This document shows positions 55,243-64,000 of a DNA stretch of 64,000 bases, piece by piece (position 1 is the first letter of the stretch; the number at the start of each line of letters is the position of its first letter). The DNA is from Margaritifera margaritifera. Taxonomy: Eukaryota; Mollusca; Bivalvia; Unionida; Margaritiferidae. The translations under genes were made by a program, and so were the position numbers. The stretch spans positions 1,258,501 through 1,322,500 of the forward strand of contig JAQPZY010001405.1 of NCBI GenBank assembly GCA_029931535.1. The letters are read 5' to 3'. The notes under the pieces are model-generated. The model worked only from the letters and a program-made list of their open reading frames with translations. It was not told the origin of the DNA and searched no databases.

Positions 55243-55256
55243 TTAGGGTTAGGGTT
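55241..55256 (+). repeat. Short interstitial telomere-type repeat
   Basis: GGTTAGGGTTAGGGTT, about 2.7 units of the metazoan telomere hexamer TTAGGG. It lies between a (GT)n tract and a retroelement-type end. Confidence 0.85.
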
Positions 55257-55345
55257 AAAATTGTTTCTATCCCTAACGAAGAGCTTGTTTAGCTCGAAAC
55301 GTTAGGAAACTGTTTTTTATATTTCCGCCGTTATCAATTTTTGTG

Positions 55346-55349
<4 letters not shown>
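55257..55349 (+). mobile_element. Retroelement end with hammerhead-like fold
   Basis: The plus strand reads CTAACGA (55273-55279), A, stem GAGCT/AGCTC with loop TGTTT (55281-55295), GAAAC (55296-55300). A possible stem III joins ACG (55299-55301) with CGT (55329-55331), extended by GGAAA (55305-55309) with TTTCC (55322-55326). This matches hammerhead layout except that CUGANGA has become CUAACGA and one extra A precedes stem II. It ends at a (TA)n tract, as does the similar element at 440-490. PLE origin is inferred. Confidence 0.5.

Positions 55350-55407
<58 letters not shown>
55350..55407. repeat. (TA)n microsatellite
   Basis: Pure TA tract at the end of the retroelement-type sequence. Confidence 0.98.
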
Positions 55408-55408
<1 letters not shown>

Positions 55409-56455
55409 CCGCAAAACCTTATGAATGCAATATGGTCGAATATTTACTTTGAAAGTAGAATAAATGTAAGTGAAAGACCATACGTCTGTCAAATATTATT
55501 TTACTGTACACTATTATCAATATATAATATATCAAACATCATATTTGTCTATTAATGAGGTTATTTTTATGTTCAATATTTCGCATAATGTATGAACCGT
55601 TATTGATATTAGTGCATGTCAATTCCTCACTCTTGCGCTGCAACTCGAATAAGCTTGAAAGTCCTTTGAGAGATATACGGTGTATGTGAATTCAATCTTC
55701 CTGCTTTAATACTTGCGGTTTTGGAGTATTACCACTTGGAGGGTCAGATTATGCTCTATGGGAATAATGTGGTTTGTAATCGTCTCTCAGATACTTATGT
55801 TTACCATTTTGTGGTTAAAGTTTCTCTTTATCATTCATAGGCTCTATTAAGTGTGTTTAGTGGATATTTCTAACGAATTTAGAATATGAGCAAAACAAAA
55901 TTTCATAATCCCTTTTTATGATCATTCAAAGTTGCAGGTTTTGAAGTTTATGGTACTTATTTGTGCTCATTTTAAGGTGAACACCAAGAGAGATTTTGAA
56001 GGTGAAACAAGGAAACATAGAAACAAAAAAATAAAAAAATAAAATAAAAACTAAAACAAATGGTATTGTTTGATTATAACAAAGGAAAATTATACAATTT
56101 AAATTGATCAGCAAGTAATTGGCATAAACAGGCATAATTTCTGATGGATATTTGTTACACGAAAGGTGTCAGGAATCGTTTTTTAAATTAATAAATAAGC
56201 GACAAATCATTCGACATTTAGCAAGATTTTGTCGTAATAAATGTAGTGCATACAAATGATGGCGCAACCGTTTCTCGTTCTACAAAGCAGTTGACAAATG
56301 AACATTAATAATTGATGTTACTTAAAACTTAAATACTAGTAGTATGAAATAATCACTTGCAACATTGTATCAACCCGACAGTATGACATTAGTATTTCAG
56401 TATTCTCGAGTTAGATTTATTGGGAACAACCGTTTCTTTCAAGGCTATTGAGGAA
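55408..56455. other. Unannotated region
   Basis: AT-rich with an A-rich patch 56022-56050. No gene or repeat recognised. Confidence 0.5.
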
Positions 56456-56584
56456 TGATCAGCCATTGATATGATATCAACCAATGATATGGTATCAACC
56501 ATTGATATGGTATCAACCAATGATATGGTATCAACCAATGATATGGTATCAACCATTGATATGGTATCAACCAATGATATGGTA
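56456..56584. repeat. 18-bp minisatellite, about 7 copies
   Basis: Unit AATGATATGGTATCAACC, alternating CCAATG and CCATTG. Each unit holds the partial palindrome TTGATATGGTATCAA. Confidence 0.95.
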
Positions 56585-56937
56585 GTCTTCTTGGTTTTTT
56601 TTTAAAAATACATTTATAAATACTCTAAATTAAAAACGTGTGACAACTTTTTAATTGTGGCTGACAAGGTCGATATTATCTGATTATTCATTGGTTTAAT
56701 GTGAAAAAGAAACTATAAAATGTAATAAAAGTAGTGTTTGAACATAGAGTTGAAGGCACGCAGTATTAATTGAATTATATCTAATAACTCTTACAAAAAT
56801 ACTGAGTACTGCAATCACTCACAAAATCGAAAAGATTTATAATTAGTATTTGTTGAATCCTGAAGTCAGAAAATGTGTGGATTATTTGAAAGAATAGAAA
56901 AGACAACAAGCTTTGGGGGTGAAGTTATATACAAAGT

Positions 56938-56938
<1 letters not shown>
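56585..56938. other. Unannotated stretch
   Basis: AT-rich; nothing recognised. Confidence 0.5.
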
Positions 56939-56972
<34 letters not shown>

Positions 56973-56981
56973 ATATATATA
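56939..56981. repeat. (CA)n-(TA)n microsatellite
   Basis: Short compound dinucleotide tract. Confidence 0.95.
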
Positions 56982-57055
56982 GAGCCGTCATTCCTCTCGA
57001 ATAAGATAAAATCATGAAATGGCATAAGAAGTATACTAATCTCCCTCTGTTACAA

Positions 57056-57736
57056 AATACAGAGGATATTTTCTTTTAATACGGTAATACCGGATATATT
57101 TCATCGTTTGGTACAAAACGCAATATTTTAACGATTTGCGAAGCCACGAGTTAAAATATATCATTTTTTCTGTACCGCAAGATGAAGTATATCAGGTATT
57201 TACGGTGGGAAATTTTTTTTATTATTATTATATACCAAAACTTCTCCTGAATCGAAGCTTAGATTAAACCCACTCTTCAGCACACACCCCATCCCACCCC
57301 ACCCCACCCCCTTTTCGTAACTTCACCTCACTTTGAACCCTATTCATAGGCTGATCATACAAATTTCAGCACTTTAAGAGAGCGGTAGAATTGGGATGAC
57401 CTACTATGTTGCAATAAATTACATGTCTGACATTTTGTAAACTATTTTCCCCTATCTGACCATAAAGCTAGTCCGATTCGGCAAATGCATCACACCGGAT
57501 TTTAAAGTTGTTGGCAAGGTAGTACAAAGGAAATAACTTCGCAGAGACGCCAACGGCGTCGAGTCAAATTTCTTCAGCAAAAAATAATTTCCATGTCTGA
57601 AAGGTAATTCAGTTTTCATTTATTTCTTATAGCTCACAAAGTGCTTGTTTTCCTTGCTGCGAGTATAACTTCTGAAGGTACACACAATCAAGCGTCGCAT
57701 AGCATGGTGGGAAATCTTGCATTTTCACATGTGAAA
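57056..57736 (-). mobile_element. Dispersed element (family G), copy 2
   Basis: About 680 bp, inverted relative to 45085-45708. It starts, on the plus strand, at AATACAGAGGATATTTTC and ends at the 16-bp palindrome TTTTCACATGTGAAAA (57722-57737). Internal conserved blocks include GCGAAGCCACGAGTTAAAAT, AGGCTGATCATA, TTAAGAGAGCGGTAG and AGCTCACAAAGTGC. It shows a small expansion of CCCCA units (57286-57308) not seen in the other copy. No minisatellite is attached at its AGAGGATATT end, unlike copy 1. Non-coding. Confidence 0.85.
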
Positions 57737-57960
57737 ATATAAGGATATATTATTTTTTACATGTGAAAATATAGAAATAAAAAAATATTATGCCAATAAT
57801 TGTCTATATTTCATACTTTTGTTTTATAATAATATTCGTTATTAAAAATCAAAACAGTGTTATTACGGCCAGCTCGTATTTGTACTCCATTTCTCTAGCA
57901 CATGCATTTGACGTATTTCACATCTTGACATATAGGTTTATGAGAGAGGATTGTCTAAGT

Positions 57961-58596
57961 CATAAATCATATACTGTGTGATATTTGTGAGGATAGTCCA
58001 AAGTGATAAAGCATATACGGTGTGATATTTGTCAGGTTAGTCCAAGTGATAAAGCATATACTGTGTGATATTTGTGAGGATAGTCCAAGTGATAAAGCAT
58101 ATACGGTGTGATATTTGTGAGGATAGTCCAAGTGATAAAACATATACTGGTGATATTTGTGAGGCTAGTCCAAGTGATAAAACATAATACTGGTGATATT
58201 TGTGAGGATAGTCCAAGTGATAAAACATATACTGTATGATATTGTCATGATAGTCAAAGTCATAAAGCATATACTGTGTGATATTTGTGAGGATAGTCCA
58301 AGTGATAAAACATATACTGGTGATATTTGTGAGGATAGTCCAAGTGATAAAACATATACTGTATGATATTTGTCATGATAGTCAAAGTCATAAAGCATAT
58401 ACTGTATGATATTTGTGATGATAGTCCAAGTGATAAAGTATATACTGGTGATATTTGTGAGGTAGTCCAAGTGATAAAGCATATACTGTATGATATTTGT
58501 GATGATAGTCCAAGTGATAAAGTATATACTGGTGATATTTGTGAGGTAGTCCAAGTGATACAGTATATACTGGGTGATGTTTGTGAGGATAGTACA
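57961..58596. repeat. 43-bp minisatellite, about 15 copies
   Basis: Unit begins GTGATAAAGCATATACTGTG and continues TGATATTTGTGAGGATAGTC. Length variants (GTG deletions after ACTG, ATATTGTC for ATATTTGTC, GGTAGTCC for GGATAGTCC) shift the frame between units. Overlapping open frames on both strands are artefacts. Confidence 0.96.
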
Positions 58597-59320
58597 AGTG
58601 ACAAGAATAAGGTTGGTACTTTAGAAAAGCACCAATAGAGGAGGCAAGAGTAATGCAATGTAACTGAGTTGTAACTGAGGTTGATATGCATGAAATGTGT
58701 GAAAAGGATAGAATGTTGTTGTTTTTTTGTTGCATAGATTTTTTGTTGCGTGGTTTGTTTTAAAGGATATTTATGAACACATTATTTTGTATATAAAGTG
58801 ATGGCACTGTTTGGTATAGGACAGAAAAGTTCTATATTTGGTAGCACATACAAGAAAGTTTTATAATCGCATAAAGAAGAATATAATAGAAGCAGAAGAA
58901 AAAGGAAAAATGTAACTACAGAAGGGATAGGTAACTATTACCTACGTTGCATTGTAAGTGTATAGATATTCCATAAGGAGCACTGTGATGAAATAAAGCT
59001 GAATGGAAGAACTTAACATATGTACATAAGCATAAATAATAATAGGAAACGAAGATGAAATATAAATATGTCTATTAAGTATGAAATATATAACTGGAGA
59101 GTAGGGCATGTTGGTTCTGACATCAGATTTCACAAATTTAGCATATTTCAATGCAAAATGTGGTAAGGTTGTTAAATGTTTAAAAGTCATGGTTCATTAA
59201 TTAAATATAGTAGACCCAGATGTTTGCAATGTTCGTTCATTAAACAAAATACTTATTTCAGTAACAGTAACACCAAAGAAACACTTAAGATGCGTTATAA
59301 TATTAACTGTGCAAACATAT
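58597..59320. other. Unannotated stretch between array and PLE remnant
   Basis: No recognised feature. Together with 59321-60827 it separates two blocks of the same 43-bp repeat. Confidence 0.45.
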
Positions 59321-59583
59321 AATGTTATTTATTTAATATGTTGGACAAACCCGTCGCAAGCATCGAAACGCATTAACAAACATAGATTTGACATAAATAA
59401 CTTTATTGATCCATCTTCTTAATCTCATGTCTCCACACACTTTAATGATGGCTTCCATAATTTACAAGATTTTTCATTTAAGGTAATTGGTATTGTTAAT
59501 TCGGAAATGGAATGTCCTGTTAAAAGAAACATATTGGATTCACTGTCCGGATACTATCTATCCAATAGGTTTAAATTCTAAGA
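59321..59583 (+). pseudogene. Penelope-type GIY-YIG endonuclease remnant
   Basis: AATGTTATTTATTTAATATG encodes NVIYLI-C (59321-59341), and an overlapping frame reads YVGQTRRKHR (from about 59338). These are the two halves of the PLE GIY-YIG start, with the usual intervening residues deleted. Next, in another frame, come HRFDINNF, then, after a stop, VSTHFNDGFHNLQDFSFKVIG and NSEMECPVKRNILDSLS, up to a stop at about 59581. The S/T-HF ... H-x-x-x-DFSFKVIG pattern matches the middle of PLE endonucleases. At least two frameshifts and one stop break it. It differs from the 23-kb copies, so it comes from another PLE family or an older insertion. No reverse transcriptase part is visible upstream. 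Confidence 0.8.
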
Positions 59584-60827
59584 TTATATATGAATTTGAT
59601 TGATACATTTATTCACTTCTATTGTTATTGGTGTGGGTCAGAAACACATTCTCAATAACTGGTTCGGTTTAAGATTTTGCCTATAATGTTTTGGGGTATT
59701 TTTACTTCTGAACGGTAACCTATACAACGCAGCTATTTTTTTTTTAATTTTTATTTTTTTTCATACAATTTTATTGTCATATTTACATGATAAGAGATAC
59801 AAAAATGTATCCACAATAATATGTACATGATATACATATATTAAAAACAAAATAACCTTTTTTTATGTCAGAGACACGTTCAAAATCTGGTTTAGTTGGG
59901 CTGAGCTGACTTTAAAGAATTTGTCTTACAAGGATTTTGGTAATTTCTATTTCTCAGTTGCAGTTTTCTTTATACATCCAGCAGCCTGGTCCTTTCTTTT
60001 TCCCTACTGCTGTATATATAATAAAAATTGACTAACAAATAACAATGGAACTGAAATTTTATAATTTTATTTATTATTTGTAGAAAATATGAATACAGAA
60101 GTATGGTGCAGTTAAAAAATGTACCATCACCATCTATGATGTTCTTTCGAACTATTTATTTATCAAAATAATAAAAATTAAGTTGTTTCTAATTTTAAAA
60201 TCTGATATTATAAAATTTTACAATCTTAAAAACTTTGTACAATAATTGTACAAAGGGGCATAATTCAGTATTAATTCTGAAATGGAACATCTATGTATCA
60301 TCATTTGGATACTATCAGACATATCTGAAAAGTTCTAATTATAGATTATTTATAATCTTCATTAATAAATTCATAATATTTAATATCTCAAACATATTTA
60401 AAGGGAAATAAAACTGTTTGTCTCTATTTCTTTATATATGTTCCACCAATAAATATGAAGAACTTGTATCTACCTACACCGCTTCCGTTGGCGGGTATAG
60501 TTTTACACTGTTCAATAGATGCAGTACTGCGCATGCTCAGCAGTTATCATTCTGCGAACAAAGCTGAAAGGAAGCCGGATGTTTACATGGAAGATGACAT
60601 ATTCTATATATGTAGGCTACTCTATTCAATTGTGACGGGTACAGTATTCATTTATTATATTGTATCCTTTTGTGTGAGTTTGACGAAGACAGTCAAACAA
60701 AGGAAGTACTCTTCTACGTAAAGAATGAAAACAGTCCAAAAACTCACATCCGCCAAAAAAAAAACAAAAAAAAGCAAAAAAAAAAAACAACAAATCTAAT
60801 AAAGAGGACGCTCTAGCGTCATTTAAT
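59584..60827. other. Unannotated region with promoter-like motifs
   Basis: At 60455-60721 an ATG-initiated frame of 88 codons contains one hydrophobic segment (LLYSIVTGTVFIYYIVSFCV) that could span a membrane. It has no relative I recognise. Within it are TGCGCATGCTC (about 60528), close to an NRF1 site, and GGAAGCCGGATGT (about 60570), close to an ETS site. A small gene or a 5' exon is possible; chance is also possible. The rest is AT-rich. Confidence 0.3.
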
Positions 60828-60937
60828 AAAGTATATACTGGTGATATTTGTGAGGATAGTCAAAGTGATAAAGCATATACTGGTGATATTTGTGAGGATA
60901 GTCAAAGTGATAAAGCATATACTGGTTGATATTTGTG
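60828..60937. repeat. Second block of the 43-bp minisatellite, about 3 copies
   Basis: Units read AAAGCATATACTGGTGATAT and continue TTGTGAGGATAGTCAAAGTG, the same repeat as 57961-58596. It lies about 2.2 kb away in the same orientation. Confidence 0.94.
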
Positions 60938-61272
60938 ACAATAAATTTAATTCCGACTTTATTTCTCTTTTTTATATAAAGTTCCTTAAACTCCTTTTTA
61001 AAATTTTGGCACATTTGGATCATTGGTGCGACCAACACGTTCGAAAAGTTTACAAACAAACAGCCTATTAGGTAAATATATTAGCATATAATTTTATAAC
61101 CACAAATACGTATATGACTACTTGTATTATACATAAAAAACTCATACAGATTTTTAAACATTGCCCCTTTCTGACCTATGGCCATCGAATAGTGTTTCTG
61201 TAGAATGTAATGTTTCGAAAAGATTTCGTTAGATTTTTATGAACAATTTATTAATTACAATTTGTTTTGCAG
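60938..61272. other. Unannotated stretch
   Basis: AT-rich; nothing recognised. Confidence 0.5.
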
Positions 61273-61368
<96 letters not shown>

Positions 61369-61384
61369 CTGTGTCTCTGTGTGT
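61273..61384. repeat. (TA)n-(TG)n compound microsatellite
   Basis: TA tract to 61346, then TG tract with TC interruptions. Confidence 0.98.
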
Positions 61385-61490
61385 TTTACAGGCAGTTTCT
61401 AAATCAATGCATTTTGTATATATTGCTCAGAATTTAGTCATTTTTAGGATGTCTAGCGCCTGTGGAAATTGTACAAAGTAAATCAAAATT

Positions 61491-61890
61491 GCAGTCAGTG
61501 TACACTCTGACTTATTTTCACCAGGCATTGTATAAAATGACTGGGTCTAAAAGAATTAATAATATGATGTATCATATAACTATTGAGCAAAATCTATACG
61601 AAGAAATAAATGTATGTGAAGAAAATGCTCATAGACTTCAAAAATGCACAAAATGAACGTGACAGAACATATAACCAATGGCATCTGTTTAGACATTATA
61701 CACAAATAAATACAAACTGCAGTAATTTTACGTTTTGACTCATTTTCTCCAGGCATTTTATAAAACGATTGGGTCAAAAAGAAAGAACCAAATGATTTAT
61801 GTGAAGAAAATGCACTAAGACTACAGAAATTCACAAAATGAATGTGACAGAACCATATAATCAATGGCATCTGTATATTCTGTATGTAAT
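61491..61890. repeat. Diverged tandem duplication of about 200 bp
   Basis: Copy 1 from about 61491 and copy 2 from about 61719 share, in order, GCAGT, CCAGGCATT.TATAAAA, TGGGTC.AAAAG, TATGTGAAGAAAATGC, CACAAAATGAA.GTGACAGAA, and CAATGGCATCTGT. Copy 2 lacks about 30 bp in the middle. No coding potential is conserved between copies. Confidence 0.9.
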
Positions 61891-62225
61891 ATAGACAACG
61901 TAACCTATCCCCCCCCAAAAAAAAAAAATATATATATAAAAAAAAAAAATAAAAAAAAATAAAACCTGTCTCGTTTAATTTTACGTGTAAGATTTCATGA
62001 TGGTGGCTGTGGTGGCTGTGGTGGCTGTTATAAAAGTCAGTCAGATATTATGTACTCACACCTTTTATAGTTACAGTGGGTGTTAACACTAGTGATACAG
62101 CTACATTTGGTAAAACCCAGATGACCATCACATAAGACCCTTGCCTTTGACCTTGATCGCCCGACTAAGAAACGTTTTTATTTTACCTATTTACACATGC
62201 AGCTCTAATAAATATGTTATCAACA
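61891..62225. other. Unannotated stretch
   Basis: A-rich low-complexity patch 61911-61966 and a short GGTGGCTGT triplication at about 62003-62027. Confidence 0.6.
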
Positions 62226-62748
62226 GTTTCAAACTGATTTCATGTGTACAGTCTGATAGGTACATTTATATTAGGTTTCATGTGTACAGTCTGATAGGTA
62301 CATGTGTATTTGGTTTCATGTGCACAGTCCATTAGGCAAATGTATATTAGGTTTCATTTGTGCAGTCTGACAGGTACATGCATAGTAGATTTCATGTGTA
62401 CAGTCCGATAGGGTACATGTATATTAGGTTTCATGTGTGGAGTCTGATAGGTACTGTGTATTAGGTTTCATGTGCACAGTCCAATAGGCACGTGTATATT
62501 AGGTTTCATGTGTACAGTCTGATAGGTACATGTATATTGGGTTTTATGTGTACAGTCCGATAGGTACATGTATATTAGGGTTCAATTGTACAGTCCGATA
62601 GGTACATGTATATTAGGTTTCATGTGTACAGTCCGATAGGTACATGTATATTAGGTTTCATGTGCACAGTCCGATAGGTACATGTATATTAGGTTTCACA
62701 TGTATATTAGGTTTTATGTCTACAGTCCGATAGGTACATGCATATTAG
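62226..62748. repeat. 38-bp minisatellite, about 14 copies
   Basis: Unit begins AGGTTTCATGTGTACAGTCC and continues GATAGGTACATGTATATT, with scattered substitutions and one truncated unit near 62695. Confidence 0.96.
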
Positions 62749-63305
62749 GTGGGTATGCCGAGACATAAGTATTACTTTTTACGTTTTCTGTTAAAGTTTT
62801 TGTATGTCAGGTGCACGAGGGATATATTATTGCACTGTTGAAGGTGAGAAACCGGATTCCACTAAAAATGTCCATTGTTTAATTAATCCATTGTTCCTAG
62901 TTTGTAACCAGCTTTACGTCGCTTTTTGTTTTTCTTCTTCTTTTTTTTCGAAAAAAAACTGTCATTATATTTGCTAATAAAAATTGTCAGTTTAATTACT
63001 TTCAAAAAGGCGTCATTATTTCAAAATTTCAAATAAAGGACATTAGCAAACAAATAAAAAGCCATGATTTTATTTCCGTATTCAAATATATTCTGATTAT
63101 ATTTGGTAACAGCCTTAAGGAACAGTAGCGGTGGGGTCTGTGAGGAGGAATAACAATTAATTGCTATAATCTTAAATTTAAGCACCTATATTTATTTACA
63201 ATTTTCAAAGATACTGTAAAAAGAATATGTCATTGCAAACTTTACAAATTCCAAGACGAAAATATTTAAAAATTATTTTCTAGTATTATGGACTGTCGGA
63301 ATAGT
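62749..63305. other. Unannotated stretch
   Basis: AT-rich; nothing recognised. Confidence 0.5.
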
Positions 63306-63895
63306 ACACATTATCTTGTATTTAAATAGTATACTTTGAAGTTATTTGAATAGCAATCTTAGAATATTATTTGAATGGTATGCTTTGACATGTATTTGAA
63401 TAGCATACTTAGATACTTAGAATATTATTTGAATGGTATGCTTTGACATGTATTTAAATAGTATATTTTGAAGTTATTTGAATAGCATACTTAGAATGTT
63501 ATTAATTGAATGGTATGCTTTGACATGTATTTGAATAGCATACTTAGATACTTAGAATATTATTTGAATGGTGTGCTTTGACATGTATTTAAATAGTATA
63601 CTTTGAAGTTATTTGAATTGCATACTTAGAATATTATTTGAATGGTATGCTTTGACATGTATTTAAATAGTATATTTTGAAGTTATTTGAATAGCATACT
63701 TAGAATATTATTTGAGTGGTATGCTTTGACATGTATTTAAATAGTATATTTTTAAGTTATTTGAATTGCATACTTAGAATATTATTTGAATGGTATGCTT
63801 TGACATGTATTTGAATAGCATACTTAGATACTTAGAATATTATTTGAATGGTATGCTTTGACATGTATTTGAATAATATATATATATATATATAA
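63306..63895. repeat. Higher-order minisatellite of 58- and 74-bp units
   Basis: The landmark GGTATGCTTTGACATG recurs at about 63377, 63435, 63512, 63570 (as GGTGTG), 63644, 63718, 63792 and 63850, giving spacings of 58, 77, 58, 74, 74, 74, 58. The 58-bp form carries CATACTTAGATACTTAG; the 74-bp form instead carries AGTATATTTTGAAGTTATTT. The array ends in a short TA tract (63876-63895). Confidence 0.94.
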
Positions 63896-64000
63896 GTTAG
63901 TTTAGTTTGGAAAGATTAATAGTAAGACCTCAATGCAAATCCTGTTTTATTTAAAATACTGAGATAAATAGGTAAAGTAAGAGTTACATTCAGTCACAAA

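Overview
The window looks like animal nuclear DNA, most likely from a mollusc and plausibly a cephalopod. The basis is its low GC content, very long (TA)n, (GA)n and (CA)n tracts, abundant minisatellites, a tRNA-derived SINE, Penelope-like element (PLE) remnants, a non-LTR retrotransposon tail, and short hAT-type elements with 8-bp target-site duplications. I infer this from repeat style only; no host gene fixes the species. I find no convincing intact host protein-coding gene, no rRNA and no functional tRNA. Long open frames are almost all translations of microsatellites or of tandem arrays.

Layout. 0-7 kb: a (TA)n tract beside a retroelement end with a hammerhead-like fold, a tRNA-type SINE at about 0.96 kb, a 30-bp minisatellite at 2.0-2.4 kb, and a hAT MITE with a perfect target duplication at 6.8 kb. 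7-14 kb: a second MITE type, a 29-bp and a 34-bp array, a long CATA tract, and more hAT-like elements. 14-22 kb: a run of minisatellites (23, 34, 33, 53 and 47 bp units) and another hAT-like element at 20.95 kb. 22-24 kb: tandem remnants of a Penelope-like retroelement on the minus strand. 26-29 kb: a hAT MITE, a 120-bp near-perfect palindrome joined to (TA)n, and the 3' end of a LINE flanked on both sides by (TA)n. 33-37 kb: a 28-bp array and a 2.3-kb array of 38/39-bp units. 37-47 kb: more arrays, including a 16-bp array that appears to have grown from the end of a dispersed element (45.1-45.7 kb). A second copy of that element lies inverted at 57.06-57.74 kb. 55-64 kb: a short TTAGGG tract next to a retroelement end, a 43-bp array interrupted by a segment with a Penelope-type endonuclease remnant, and 38-bp and 58/74-bp arrays at the right edge.

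Overall this is intergenic or intronic DNA built from transposon fragments and locally expanded tandem repeats. The observations most worth following are the array seeded by a transposon end, the hammerhead-like folds at three retroelement ends, the 120-bp palindrome, and the split 43-bp array. All coordinates and copy counts were read by eye and may be off by a few bases or one unit.
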